A stretch of 64,000 nucleotides of DNA from Pseudomonas citri (lineage in GTDB: Bacteria; Pseudomonadota; Gammaproteobacteria; Pseudomonadales; Pseudomonadaceae), in the NCBI RefSeq assembly GCF_025336485.1, contig NZ_JAODAB010000001.1:62001-126000 (forward strand). Direction: 5' to 3'. How positions within the stretch are numbered: position 1 is the stretch's first letter; each line of letters starts with the position of its first letter. Shown piece after piece: positions 44,468-53,805 of the stretch. The position numbers and the translations under genes are program-made. The notes beneath the pieces were generated by a model. That model had not been told where the DNA came from. It saw nothing but the letters and a program-made list of their open reading frames with translations, and did no database searches.

Positions 44468-47361
44468 ACCGCCTACCCGCCCCCATGGGCCTGCTGATCG
44501 ACCGTGATCGGCCACTGGATTTCAGCTTCGACGGCCAGCGCTATCAAGGCCTGCAGGGCGACAGTATTGCCAGCGCTTTGTTGGCCAACGGTCGCTTCCT
44601 GATTTCCCGCTCGTTCAAATACCACCGCCCGCGTGGCCCGCTGACCATGGCCGGCCAGGACGCCAACAGCCTGGTGCAACTGCCTCGCGAGCCCAACGTG
44701 CTGGCTGACGCTCATGCGCTGTCCGCCGGTTTGCAGGTGACGGCGCAGAACGTCAACGGCTCGCTGGACCACGATCGCGATGCCTACCTGGGCAAGTTCT
44801 CGAAATTCATGCCGGTGGGCTTCTACTACCGCTCGTTCTACAAGCCCAAGGGCATGTGGAAACTCTGGGAACCGATTATCCGCAAGAAGGCCGGCCTCGG
44901 TGTGCTCGACCTGACTTTCCAGCCCGAGTATTACGACAAGGCCTACCTGTTCACTGACGTCGCGGTGATCGGCGCCGGACCGGCGGGCCTGCAAGCGGCC
45001 CTGACGGCGGCGAATGCCGGGGCCCAGGTGTTGCTGATCGAGCAACAACCGATTCTCGGCGGTTCGCTCACCTATGCCCGCTTCGACATCGAAGGCACCC
45101 GAGCCGAAACCCTGCGCCGCGAACTGTTGGCGGCGGTGGAGCAGCACGCCAATATCCGGGTCCTCACCGAAGCCACCTGCAACGCCTGGTTCACCGACAA
45201 CTACCTGCCGGTGATCCAGGGCAAGCGCCTGTACAAGGTCCGCGCCAACCAATGCCTGGTGTGCAGCGGCGCCTTCGATCAACCGGTGGTGTTCCGCAAC
45301 AACGACTTGCCCGGCGTGATGCTGACCAGCGCCGCGCAACGCCTGATGAAACTCTATGCGGTCAAACCCGGCAAGCGCGCCGTGGTGCTGACGGGCAACG
45401 ACGACGGTTACCTCGCCGCGCTCGATTTGCATGACCAGGGCGTGGAAGTCGCCGCCGTGGTGGATCTGCGTCACGGCCCCAGCGATGAAACCCTGTTGCA
45501 GGCACTGTCCCGACGCAACATTCCCTGTCAGCGCGACAGCACCGTGTATGAAGCACTGCATGAAAAAGGCCTGCGCCATGTCAACGGCGTCGATGTACGC
45601 AAGATCACCGCCCAGGGCCAGGTTGCCGAAAACGGACAACGCATCGACTGCGACCTGTTGTGCATGTCCGCCGGCTACATGCCGGTCTATCAGTTGTTGT
45701 GCCAGGCCGGTGGCAAACTGGCCTACGACGATCAGCGTGCCGAATTCACCCTCAGTGGCTTGCCGCACAACCTCGCGGTGGCCGGCTCGGTCAATGGTCG
45801 TCACCGTCTGGACAACGTGCTCGCCGATGGCGTGAATGCCGGGACGGATGCAGCGCTCGCGCTGGGCCTGGTGGTTGGTGCACAGCGCCCGTCATACAGC
45901 GGCGAGGTTCAAGTCAACTTCAACTGGCCGATCTTTCCCCATCCCAAGGGCAAGGATTTCGTCGATTTCGACGAGGACCTGCAAGTCGCTGACATCGTCA
46001 ACGCCACCAGGATCGGCTACCGCGACGTTCAACTGGTCAAGCGCTATTCCACCGTCGGCATGGGCCCGTCCCAGGGCCGTCATTCGGCGCTGCCAACCGC
46101 CCGGTTGGTGGCCTGGGCCACCCAGCGCAATATCAGCGAAACCGGCGTCACCACGGCCCGGCCGCCGTTCGTGGCCGAGAAGCTCGCCCATGTGGCCGGC
46201 AGGGCTTTCGACCCGTACCGGCAAACGCCGATGCATGCCCGGCATGTCCAGGCGGGGGCCAAGATGATGCCCGCCGGCATCTGGCAACGCCCGGCCTACT
46301 ACGGCAGCGCCCAGGATCGCGAGGCCTGCATGCAAGCCGAAGCCCTGCATGTGCGCAACAAGGTCGGCATCATCGACGTCTCGACCCTGGGCGGTCTGGA
46401 TGTACGCGGCCCGGACGCCGCCGAACTGCTCAACCGGATGTACACCTTTGCCTTTCTCAAGCAACCGGTCGGCCGCTCCCGCTATGCCTTGATGACCAAC
46501 GAGCACGGGGTGGTGATCGACGACGGCGTGTGCGCGCGTTTCGCCGAGAATCACTTCTACGTCACCGCCACCACCAGCGGTGTCGACCGCATCTACCAGC
46601 AGATGCTCAAGTGGAACGCACAGTGGCGCCTCGACGTGGACGTCGCCAACGTCACCGCCGCCATTTGCGCGGTCAACGTTGCCGGGCCGGACTCGCGCAA
46701 AGTGCTGGAACAGCTCTGCACCGACCTGGACCTGAGCGCCGAAGCCTTCCCCTATCTGGCGGTGCGCCAGGGTACGGTCGCCGGCATCAAGGCGCGTCTG
46801 CTGCGGGTCGGTTTTGTCGGTGAGCTGGGCTATGAGATCCACGTGCCGGCGCGCCATGGGCTCAAGCTATGGGACGCCCTCATGGAAGCCGGCAAGGCCC
46901 ACGACATCCGCCCGTTCGGCGTCGAAACCCAGCGCCTGTTGCGCCTGGAAAAAGGCCACGTGATCATCAGCCAGGACACCGACGGTATGACCCACCCGGC
47001 GGAAATCGACATGGGCTGGGCGGTCAGCCGCACCAAACCGTTCTTCGTCGGCCGGCGCTCGGTGGACATCCTCGAAGCCCAACCGCTGAAACGCAAACTG
47101 GTGGGTTTCACCTTGCCCAAGGGCAGCCCGCAACCCCTGGAAGGTCATCTGGTGCTCAACGGCCCGGACATCAGCGGCAACGTCACCTCCTGCGAATATT
47201 CCGCAAGCCTCGGCAAGATCATCGGTCTGGCCTACGCCGCCAGCCACCAGAGCGCGGTGGGACAGCAGATCCCGATCCGCGTCGAGGGCGGGATCGTCGT
47301 CCAGGCCACGGTGGTGCAATTACCCTTCTTCGATCCTGAAAACCAACGGCAGGAGCTTTAA
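44464..47361 (+). CDS. mgdC: N-methylglutamate dehydrogenase subunit C (sarcosine oxidase alpha-like)
   Basis: A 965-aa SoxA-type subunit. Residues about 15-100 resemble a 2Fe-2S-like N-terminal domain as in SoxA; a nucleotide-binding site VAVIGAGPAGLQAALTAANA follows near 165; the C-terminal ~370 residues form a GcvT-like aminomethyltransferase domain (GRSRYALMTNEHGVVIDDGV, VGFVGELGYEIHVPA) that gives methylene-THF. It completes the catalytic core with MgdA. ATGA overlap with mgdB; mgdD starts three bases after its stop. Confidence 0.88.
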   Translation: MNRLPAPMGLLIDRDRPLDFSFDGQRYQGLQGDSIASALLANGRFLISRSFKYHRPRGPLTMAGQDANSLVQLPREPNVLADAHALSAGLQVTAQNVNGSLDHDRDAYLGKFSKFMPVGFYYRSFYKPKGMWKLWEPIIRKKAGLGVLDLTFQPEYYDKAYLFTDVAVIGAGPAGLQAALTAANAGAQVLLIEQQPILGGSLTYARFDIEGTRAETLRRELLAAVEQHANIRVLTEATCNAWFTDNYLPVIQGKRLYKVRANQCLVCSGAFDQPVVFRNNDLPGVMLTSAAQRLMKLYAVKPGKRAVVLTGNDDGYLAALDLHDQGVEVAAVVDLRHGPSDETLLQALSRRNIPCQRDSTVYEALHEKGLRHVNGVDVRKITAQGQVAENGQRIDCDLLCMSAGYMPVYQLLCQAGGKLAYDDQRAEFTLSGLPHNLAVAGSVNGRHRLDNVLADGVNAGTDAALALGLVVGAQRPSYSGEVQVNFNWPIFPHPKGKDFVDFDEDLQVADIVNATRIGYRDVQLVKRYSTVGMGPSQGRHSALPTARLVAWATQRNISETGVTTARPPFVAEKLAHVAGRAFDPYRQTPMHARHVQAGAKMMPAGIWQRPAYYGSAQDREACMQAEALHVRNKVGIIDVSTLGGLDVRGPDAAELLNRMYTFAFLKQPVGRSRYALMTNEHGVVIDDGVCARFAENHFYVTATTSGVDRIYQQMLKWNAQWRLDVDVANVTAAICAVNVAGPDSRKVLEQLCTDLDLSAEAFPYLAVRQGTVAGIKARLLRVGFVGELGYEIHVPARHGLKLWDALMEAGKAHDIRPFGVETQRLLRLEKGHVIISQDTDGMTHPAEIDMGWAVSRTKPFFVGRRSVDILEAQPLKRKLVGFTLPKGSPQPLEGHLVLNGPDISGNVTSCEYSASLGKIIGLAYAASHQSAVGQQIPIRVEGGIVVQATVVQLPFFDPENQRQEL

Positions 47362-47364
47362 GTC

Positions 47365-47937
47365 ATGTCCAGTCTCAATGCACAAGAGATGATCAGGCCG
47401 TGCCCGATTACCCACCCGCAAGCCTGCACGCTGGAGGACCTGACCGACCTGCCCCGGGTGGGTTTTCGTGGAGCGCAAGCGGCCGATTACCTGGAGGCTC
47501 GCGGCTTTGTCCTGCCGCAGTCCCCCAATCGGTCGGTCCTCCAGGCTGACGGTAGCCAGGTGGCCCGTCTGTCACAGACCGAATACCTGCTGCTGGGCAG
47601 CGTCGAGGATCAAGGCGAGCGGATCGCCGATGAAGAAGCACGCTGGGAACTCGACCACCGCGCCAACTACCTGTTGCCACGCCAGGACAGCCATGCCTGC
47701 TTCCTGCTGAGCGGCGCCCCCATTGCCCAGGTCATGGCCAAGCTGTGCGGCGTCGACCTGAGCCGGCAGGCCTTCGACCCGGGTGCGGTGGCGCAGACTT
47801 CGGCGGCGCGGATCAACGTGATCGTCATCCATTGCGGAACCGACGACAGCCCGGCGTTCCAGATCCTCTGTGACCGGGCGTCACGGGCATACTTCCACGA
47901 GGCGATGCTCGATGCGCTGGAGGAGTTTTCAGCGTAG
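47365..47937 (+). CDS. mgdD: N-methylglutamate dehydrogenase subunit D (sarcosine oxidase gamma-like)
   Basis: A 190-aa SoxG-family protein: FRGAQAADYLEARGFVLPQS, ADGSQVARLSQTEYLLLGS, HACFLLSGAPIAQVMAKLCG, ending RASRAYFHEAMLDALEEF. It is the smallest structural subunit of the heterotetramer and the last gene of the purU-folD-mgdABCD operon. Confidence 0.86.
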   Translation: MSSLNAQEMIRPCPITHPQACTLEDLTDLPRVGFRGAQAADYLEARGFVLPQSPNRSVLQADGSQVARLSQTEYLLLGSVEDQGERIADEEARWELDHRANYLLPRQDSHACFLLSGAPIAQVMAKLCGVDLSRQAFDPGAVAQTSAARINVIVIHCGTDDSPAFQILCDRASRAYFHEAMLDALEEFSA

Positions 47938-48309
47938 TAATAGACCTATGCCGTGGTTGTCGGGGTAAATCAAACCAAGGCATTGAAAATGGAGGGCAGC
48001 ACCCCTGCGCTTTTGACACGTAGACGAAAAAAAGCCACTCATCTCTGAGTGGCCTTTTTTGAATCTTGGAGCGGGAAACGAGACTCGTATCTGGCGTCCG
48101 ACCCATTGAAATTTAAGGGATTTCTTTTCTTACCCAAGCAGGAAAAGACTTGATTCTGGACTTGTTTTTGAAGTGTATCAAGATCCAAGCCTGGCATGAC
48201 CCATGCACTAGGTCTTGAAAGAAATATCCCAAGCGTAAGCGCTTAGCTAACATGCTGCTCACTGTAAGATAGTCCAGTGCCCCCCGCAGCCAGATAAGGG
48301 AGGCTCGGC
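47938..48309. other. intergenic region with terminator and no clear gene
   Basis: 372 bp that drop in GC toward the right. Apart from the terminator at 48027-48060 I see no conserved gene. A 66-codon frame (48113-48313, minus) overlaps the stop of the IclR gene by ATGA and could be coupled to it, but its composition is not convincing. Confidence 0.5.
48027..48060. terminator. bidirectional terminator after mgdD
   Basis: GCCACTC-ATCTCT-GAGTGGC (48034-48053) is flanked by A7 on the left and, after one C, T6 on the right, giving a rho-independent terminator for both strands. Confidence 0.92.
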
Positions 48310-49815
48310 TCATTTAACCAATGAAAGCAGCTGGCCTATGCGCTTTGAGGCCTGCTTCATGCTCTTAACGAGGGACGGAATGTCACAATCCTCCTTTCGA
48401 TATTGAGGTATCGTCGCAGAGATTGAGCCCGCCACCTGCCCATCGATAAAGAACGGAACGCCGATACCAAAAGCACCTAGAACCCTTTCACCATCCCCCA
48501 CTGACCACCCTCGCTCTCTGATGGACTGAAGATCAGCCCGGAGCTTGGAGTGCGAAGTGATGGTTGCCTCGGTGAGCTTCTCCAGGTTCAAACCATCAGC
48601 AAAATCTGCCGGCAAATGGGCTAGCACGGCCTTGCCGGCGCCGCCCGCATACAGCGGAACATCCGTCCTGGTTTCCAGCTTGTACTGAATAGGCCGCCAA
48701 CCTTGAATAACCTCAAGGAACTGAGCTTTAGAAGTAGTCCCGTCGAATGATAGGTACGCAATTGTCTCTCCTGTTTCCTTCACGAGAGAGTCGAGAATTG
48801 CCTTACATAGTTTCACCGGAGAGTAGGTTTTATTGCTGAGCAGCGCCGCCCATTGATAGAGACGGACACCTGGATAGACCACCTGTCCATCGATGCGGAT
48901 CAAGCGTTCCAGAGTGGCAGATTCGATGATCTTTTTGGCAGTCGCCGCATTGCATTGCAACTGAGCGGCCATGCCCAGTCTGCACGTATAGCCATTTGGC
49001 TCAGCACATACCACCTGCAGCAGCCTCTCAAGCCGGGCAACGATAGAACTATCACCATCACTAACCACCTCACGACCGAAGCTATCCGACAGTTCAACTG
49101 CCTGTGCTAACCGGTCGGCAATCTTATTGAGGGTCGTCCGGGCGGAGTTCCGCACCTTCGTATCGATGCCCCCAAGATCGTGAAGCGACACCAAAACCAG
49201 TAGCCCCGGAGCTAACTTCCTAACCACCGTCGAAACAGCTGAGGGAAACTCGGACTCCGAAATGCCTTGCGGCGGTTCAATCGACGTTTGGTGGGGCGAG
49301 ATTTCATTCGGCGAGGGATGCGTTTTAAGGTATTCACTGAACGCTCTACCGATATCTCCGAACTCCAAAGGGAAGGGATTTCCGCTCTTCGGCCTGAAGA
49401 ACAAGGTGGCCGGCGACTCGCTACAGTGCAGGACGTAGTAGCCGTTCAAATGTGGCGCATACACCGACAGCAAGGCTGCTTGCTTGGCACCCTCCGCCAA
49501 CACATCTAGGAGATATCGAGCCGTATCCAGCAGAGTACTGCGATGATTCAAGGCGTGCATCAACACCCTGAAGCGCGGCCCCAATCGGTACTTTCCAATG
49601 CCATCCTCAACCGCAAAATCTCGGTCAACTAAGGTCACCAGGATACGGTTGATGGTGCTCCGGCTCTCCCCCAAATCATTAGCCAGCTCTCTGACGCCCC
49701 AAGCTTCACCATCTGCTCGTCTGACCAAAGCATCCAACACCTCAATCAATCGACCGTGGCTGGATGTGGCTGCGTGGGCTTCGGAAACCGCAATTTTAAT
49801 GGTCGCGTTGGGCAT
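48310..49815 (-). CDS. tandem (double-length) IclR-type regulator
   Basis: A 501-aa protein, twice the usual IclR length. Unit 1: helix-turn-helix WGVRELANDLGESRSTINRI (about 39-58) and a diverged effector domain to about 245. Unit 2: a second, weaker helix-turn-helix (CRLGMAAQLQCNAATAKKII, about 280-300) and a well-kept IclR effector domain (RTDVPLYAGGAGKAVLAHLP, VPFFIDGQVAGSISATIP). IclR regulators normally dimerise; this one may hold both halves in one chain. It is divergent from the MHS transporter gene and probably controls the transporter-dehydrogenase-RraA operon. Confidence 0.85.
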   Translation of the reverse strand: MPNATIKIAVSEAHAATSSHGRLIEVLDALVRRADGEAWGVRELANDLGESRSTINRILVTLVDRDFAVEDGIGKYRLGPRFRVLMHALNHRSTLLDTARYLLDVLAEGAKQAALLSVYAPHLNGYYVLHCSESPATLFFRPKSGNPFPLEFGDIGRAFSEYLKTHPSPNEISPHQTSIEPPQGISESEFPSAVSTVVRKLAPGLLVLVSLHDLGGIDTKVRNSARTTLNKIADRLAQAVELSDSFGREVVSDGDSSIVARLERLLQVVCAEPNGYTCRLGMAAQLQCNAATAKKIIESATLERLIRIDGQVVYPGVRLYQWAALLSNKTYSPVKLCKAILDSLVKETGETIAYLSFDGTTSKAQFLEVIQGWRPIQYKLETRTDVPLYAGGAGKAVLAHLPADFADGLNLEKLTEATITSHSKLRADLQSIRERGWSVGDGERVLGAFGIGVPFFIDGQVAGSISATIPQYRKEDCDIPSLVKSMKQASKRIGQLLSLVK

Positions 49816-49930
49816 TTAATTGGCTTGCTAAGCATCGGAAGGGCTCATTTTGTGCCGGTTTTGAGCTGCAGGGCAATCGCCACCTGTTGACAACCGAACT
49901 GAGCACGAGGATTCTAAAAAAACAAAAACA

Positions 49931-49941
49931 GGACGCTGTCC
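49931..49941. promoter_or_regulatory. palindrome in the IclR-MHS divergent promoter
   Basis: GGAC-GCT-GTCC, flanked by A-rich and T-rich runs, 43 bp before the transporter start. A possible site for the adjacent IclR-type regulator; evidence is symmetry and position only. Confidence 0.4.
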
Positions 49942-49983
49942 CATTTTTTAATAATGGGCGTGATCCAAAAAATGGAGAGCCCC

Positions 49984-51324
49984 ATGAATAACAACAATTC
50001 TTTGACCGAGTCCGTGGCCATGCCTGAGCCTGGAATAGAACGCCAGACGAAAGCCAAGAAGGCTACTGCGGCAGCCGTCTTTGGTACATTCGTTGAATAT
50101 TACGACTTCAGCATTTACGGATATCTTGCTGCCACCCTTGCCCTGGTCTTCTTCCCGTCGGACGACCCGGCCACTGGGCTGCTTAACACCTTCCTGGTCT
50201 TCGGCTCAGCGTTCCTTGTTCGACCGATTGGCGCAGTAGCGTTCGGCTGGCTTGGGGACAAGGTAGGACGCCGCGCAAGCCTAATCGCAAGTATCACGCT
50301 TATGGGGGCCGCTGCGACACTCATCGGTCTTCTGCCTGGCTATGCGCAAATCGGCGTCTGGGCCCCCATCCTTCTCGTCGCACTTCGCATGGTGCAAGGC
50401 TTCTCTGCCGGCGGTGAAATTGGCGGCGCGGCCAGCTACATTCGCGAGTGGGCTCCCGCCAATCGTCGCTCGCTGTACATCTCCTTCCTACCGTCAATTG
50501 CCCAGTTCGGTAAAGGGCTCGCCGCAGCCGTCGCCGGTCTTGCAGCTGCATGGCTGACCGACCCACAGATGGCTGTTTGGGGTTGGCGTGTTCCGTTCCT
50601 TCTCGCCCTGCCACTGGGCATCATCGGTCTGTGGATGCGCCTGGGAATCGAAGACAGCCCGGAATACGAATCGAAAAAAACTGAAGGGAACAAGGAACAT
50701 AGCGCACCTTTCACTGAGCTCGTGCGCGACTATATGAGTCCGCTCATTAAGGTCATGATGATTTCCCTGGTGCAGAACATCGGCACCTACATCGGCACCG
50801 TCTTCATCGCCGCCTACTTCAGCTCGATCCTCGGCTACTCGAAGGGCCAGGCCTCCACCATCGTTCTGGTGGCAGTCAGCTTCGCAGCCATGATGATCCC
50901 ATTAGCAGGTCATCTTGGCTCGATCATCGGCAGCAAAGCCGTGCTGCGCCTGGCCTATCTCGGCTATGCCGTTCTCTCTGTCCCATCGTTTCTGCTGATG
51001 CAGCAAGGTCAGGTCAGCTTGGCCATGGCCGGGCTGGCCCTGGGAATGATCCCGTACGCGCTGTGTCTAGCTGGCACCTACTCGGTCATGCCTGAGTTCT
51101 TCCCTACCCACGTTCGCCACACCGGCGTCGCGTTTGGCCACAGCGTTGGTGCCGTGATCGGCGGCGGCATTGGGCCTTTCATGGCGACCTGGCTGATCGG
51201 AGCAACCGGTAACCAAACGGCACCCGCTTTCATCCTGAGCGGTGCCGGAGTTCTCGGCCTGATCGTGTTGTGGACTGTCCGCAACCAAGGTGCCGATGAC
51301 GACAAAAAACATCAATTCGCCTGA
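49984..51324 (+). CDS. MFS transporter, metabolite:H+ symporter (MHS) family
   Basis: A 446-aa protein with 12 predicted helices. Family marks: GTFVEYYDFSIYGYLAATLA, the loop GWLGDKVGRRASLIASITLM, and RMVQGFSAGGEIGGAASYIR. MHS members import organic acids such as alpha-ketoglutarate, citrate, shikimate or aromatic acids. ATG at 49984 with GGAG is chosen over an ATG ten codons upstream that has no ribosome site. The two genes downstream suggest a hydroxy or oxo acid substrate. Confidence 0.9.
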   Translation: MNNNNSLTESVAMPEPGIERQTKAKKATAAAVFGTFVEYYDFSIYGYLAATLALVFFPSDDPATGLLNTFLVFGSAFLVRPIGAVAFGWLGDKVGRRASLIASITLMGAAATLIGLLPGYAQIGVWAPILLVALRMVQGFSAGGEIGGAASYIREWAPANRRSLYISFLPSIAQFGKGLAAAVAGLAAAWLTDPQMAVWGWRVPFLLALPLGIIGLWMRLGIEDSPEYESKKTEGNKEHSAPFTELVRDYMSPLIKVMMISLVQNIGTYIGTVFIAAYFSSILGYSKGQASTIVLVAVSFAAMMIPLAGHLGSIIGSKAVLRLAYLGYAVLSVPSFLLMQQGQVSLAMAGLALGMIPYALCLAGTYSVMPEFFPTHVRHTGVAFGHSVGAVIGGGIGPFMATWLIGATGNQTAPAFILSGAGVLGLIVLWTVRNQGADDDKKHQFA

Positions 51325-51334
51325 GTACAACAGC

Positions 51335-52309
51335 ATGCCTCTCATTTACGTCACCAGCCCCATTCACGAAACAATCCTTTCCCGACTTTCGGATATCGGA
51401 GAGGTGCGTCTCGGCTACGGCCTTAATGCCGTTACGTATGAAGAAATCCGTAATCAGGTTGATGCCGTGTTGTTACGTGGCGGCCACATCAACGCTGAAA
51501 TGATCGCGGCCTCGCCAAAGCTGCGAATTGTTGCTCGTCATGGCGCCGGCTATGACAACGTCGACTACAAAGCCGCCGCCGACCACGGCGTCTGGGTTAC
51601 GAACACTCCGGGTGCAAACCAGCGCAGCGTGATCGAGCATGTCTTCGCGTTGCTCTTGTCGCTGTGCCGCAAACTACCGCTGGCATCCGAACAAACCCGC
51701 AACCGAGTCTGGGCAGAAGACCGCCTTTCGCTGACCGGCATCGAGCTCGAGGGACGTACTTTGGGCCTGGTCGGGTTCGGGAACATCGGCTCCAGCGTTG
51801 CACCGGTTGCTGAAGCTTTCGGCATGAAAGTGATCTTTACCGATCCGGCCATCGACCCGAGCTCGGATACCCGCTGGGTAGACTTTGACGCCCTACTGTC
51901 CACAGCTGATGTCGTCAGTCTGCATGTCCCTCTACTGGAAACCACCCGTAGCCTGATCAGCGTACCTGAGTTCGCCAAAATGAAAGACGGCGCGATGCTG
52001 ATCAATACTAGCCGGGGCGGGGTTGTGGACGAACAAGCACTGGTCGATGCACTTAAGAGTGGAAAGCTGGCCGGTGCAGGCGCTGACGTTCTCGCCGCTG
52101 AGAATATTGACATGATCAAACCATTCGACCATGCCACTCCAGACATCGCAAACACGCCCAATCTGATCGTCACCCCTCACGTCGCCGGCCAGACCGAAGA
52201 GTCCCTGATGCGTGTAGGCATGAGCGCACTGGAAGCCATTGTCGCCGTGCTAAAGGGTGAAGATCCTGCCCACCCCGTCAACCAACCTGTGCCGAAGTCG
52301 TTCAGCTAA
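51335..52309 (+). CDS. D-2-hydroxyacid dehydrogenase (NAD-dependent)
   Basis: A 324-aa protein of the SerA/GhrB-like family. NAD-binding loop LGLVGFGNIGSSVAPVAEAF near 145; catalytic Arg in INTSRGGVVDE, Glu in the following region and His in TPHVAGQTEESL. It reduces 2-oxoacids or oxidises D-2-hydroxyacids. Start is uncertain: this ATG fits the family N-terminus but lacks a ribosome site; an ATG at 51296, with AAGG before it, would add 13 residues and overlap the transporter gene. Confidence 0.9.
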   Translation: MPLIYVTSPIHETILSRLSDIGEVRLGYGLNAVTYEEIRNQVDAVLLRGGHINAEMIAASPKLRIVARHGAGYDNVDYKAAADHGVWVTNTPGANQRSVIEHVFALLLSLCRKLPLASEQTRNRVWAEDRLSLTGIELEGRTLGLVGFGNIGSSVAPVAEAFGMKVIFTDPAIDPSSDTRWVDFDALLSTADVVSLHVPLLETTRSLISVPEFAKMKDGAMLINTSRGGVVDEQALVDALKSGKLAGAGADVLAAENIDMIKPFDHATPDIANTPNLIVTPHVAGQTEESLMRVGMSALEAIVAVLKGEDPAHPVNQPVPKSFS

Positions 52310-52336
52310 GCCTATCTACGAAACTGGAGGTATCCA

Positions 52337-52975
52337 ATGTTCATCAATGTGTCCGATGAGTCGATCAGTGTTAACGCCAGCTGGGAGCGAGCCGACCTAA
52401 CTTTGATCGAAGAGGTCTCGCACTATTCAGTGGCACTTATCGGTGACGTACTCCACCGCATGGGCATGATGGCTTCGGCTATTCGCCACACCGCAGGCAA
52501 GCCTGCGTTCTTCGGCACCATTCTGCCGCTGAACACTCGTGAAGGTGACAACCTCGCGATTCACCGTGCGCTGGACGAAGCGCAGCCGGGCGATGTGCTG
52601 GTCATTAACGGCAACAGTGAAGTGAACCGCTCTGTGTTCGGTGACCTGCTCGGTGAGATCTGCCTGGCCAAGCAAGTTGCAGCGGTCGTCATTGATGGCG
52701 CGGTACGTGACATTAAGGAGCTCGACAGCATGGGGCTGCCAATCTACGCCCGTGCAGTGAGTCCAGCGGGCCCCTCGAAGTGGGGCCCAGGCCAGGTCGG
52801 CCTTCCAGTCGCATGCGGCAACGTCGTTTGCTATCCCGGCGATGCGATCATCGGTGACCGTGACGGCATTATTGTCATCGCGCGTAGCCTGCTGCCAACA
52901 CTCGCAGAGAAGCTCGAACTCCAAGACGACTACGAGAACAGCTTCCGAGAGAAAGTGCGGGCGAACAGGCGCTAA
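52337..52975 (+). CDS. RraA-family protein (HMG/CHA aldolase-like)
   Basis: A 212-aa protein. Motifs: LIGDVLHRMGMMASAIRHTA, LDEAQPGDVLVINGNSEVNR, GDLLGEICLAKQVAAVVIDG, AVRDIKELDSMGLPIYARAV and PGDAIIGDRDGIIVIAR. The G-x3-A-x20-R/D pattern is that of 4-hydroxy-4-methyl-2-oxoglutarate / 4-carboxy-4-hydroxy-2-oxoadipate aldolases, relatives of RNase E inhibitor RraA. With a 2-hydroxyacid dehydrogenase and transporter, an aldolase or decarboxylase role in acid catabolism is likelier than RNase control. Confidence 0.85.
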   Translation: MFINVSDESISVNASWERADLTLIEEVSHYSVALIGDVLHRMGMMASAIRHTAGKPAFFGTILPLNTREGDNLAIHRALDEAQPGDVLVINGNSEVNRSVFGDLLGEICLAKQVAAVVIDGAVRDIKELDSMGLPIYARAVSPAGPSKWGPGQVGLPVACGNVVCYPGDAIIGDRDGIIVIARSLLPTLAEKLELQDDYENSFREKVRANRR

Positions 52976-53344
52976 ACGAACATTGCCCATTTAGGCAGCG
53001 GCCTCTCTCGCCTTAGCGATTTTCTGCCAAGTGGTTGCTGCCTACCCCTCAGACGCTCCAACTATAAGAAGGATGAATCATGCCTAAACGGTATTTCGTG
53101 TATGAATTATTAAAGATTGAATTGAGCGGTTCTGCACTTGAGCAAGCTGCTGGAAGCCAGCGAGACCGCAGAAGCATCGACCAGGGAGGTGAAGATGGAG
53201 AATTGAGAAGGTTTTTATATCGACGACAGGCCGGATAGCAAGACGGCTGCCTGCACATCGAACTGTTTATAACAGTTCACTGACGGATCAAAAAATGTAA
53301 AATCCGCTCGCCAAAAAACCATTCTTTCTCAACGAGCTTTGCTG
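52976..53344. other. low-GC intergenic region
   Basis: 369 bp. The only frame worth noting is a 52-codon frame at 53080-53238 (plus), MPKRYFVYELLKIEL..., with AAGGA nine bases upstream; it matches no family I know and could be a remnant. No terminator hairpin or Fur box could be fixed, though the right end should carry the promoter for the DUF2946/TonB pair. Confidence 0.45.
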
Positions 53345-53734
53345 ATGAAGTTGGCCAGCCACGAAAAATCGATGATTGCCTGGGTGCTGTATTTCAGCGT
53401 CCTATTCGGTTCGTTGCTGTGCGCGATGGGCCATGGACAAATGGCCGGCTTGCGATTGAGCGGTTTGGACAGCGGGCTGTTTTGCACTTCGAACAGCGGC
53501 GCGGCATACGAAAGCCTGCAGGATGCACCTGCCCCTCTACTACCCGTCGATGGCGATTGCGTCATTGCCAGCCTGTTCGGTGCGATCCTGCTGGCTGCGT
53601 TCTTTGGACTGCTCGCCGTGCTTGCGGGCGAGCCAGCCAAGCCCTTGCCCGCACAACCGGTGCGCTGCTTACCCAGGCAGCGCTGGCCCCTAATCAATCC
53701 TCGCGCATCCCCCACCCTGCTTCCCGCGCTTTGA
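53345..53734 (+). CDS. DUF2946-like small membrane-associated protein
   Basis: A 129-aa protein with an N-terminal membrane segment (MIAWVLYFSVLFGSLLCAMG) followed by HGQMAGLRLSGLDSGLFC, and a second hydrophobic stretch near 80-95 (IASLFGAILLAAFFGLLAVL). Layout and location directly before a TonB-dependent receptor fit DUF2946 proteins, commonly paired with metal or siderophore receptors. Function unknown. Confidence 0.6.
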   Translation: MKLASHEKSMIAWVLYFSVLFGSLLCAMGHGQMAGLRLSGLDSGLFCTSNSGAAYESLQDAPAPLLPVDGDCVIASLFGAILLAAFFGLLAVLAGEPAKPLPAQPVRCLPRQRWPLINPRASPTLLPAL

Positions 53735-53805
53735 CATCATCACCACTTGCCGCTGCATGACGCACGGCCGGTGTGTGCTCATAGAATTAAGCCAGGAAGC
53801 TTTTC

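Noticed and set aside
42913..47937. Annotation as sarcosine oxidase soxBDAG
   Set aside because: The linked gmaS and split glutamate-synthase-like genes fit N-methylglutamate dehydrogenase better, though biochemical proof is lacking.
48113..48313. 66-codon frame overlapping the stop of the tandem IclR gene
   Set aside because: The ATGA overlap is suggestive, but the protein shows no domain and nothing else supports it.
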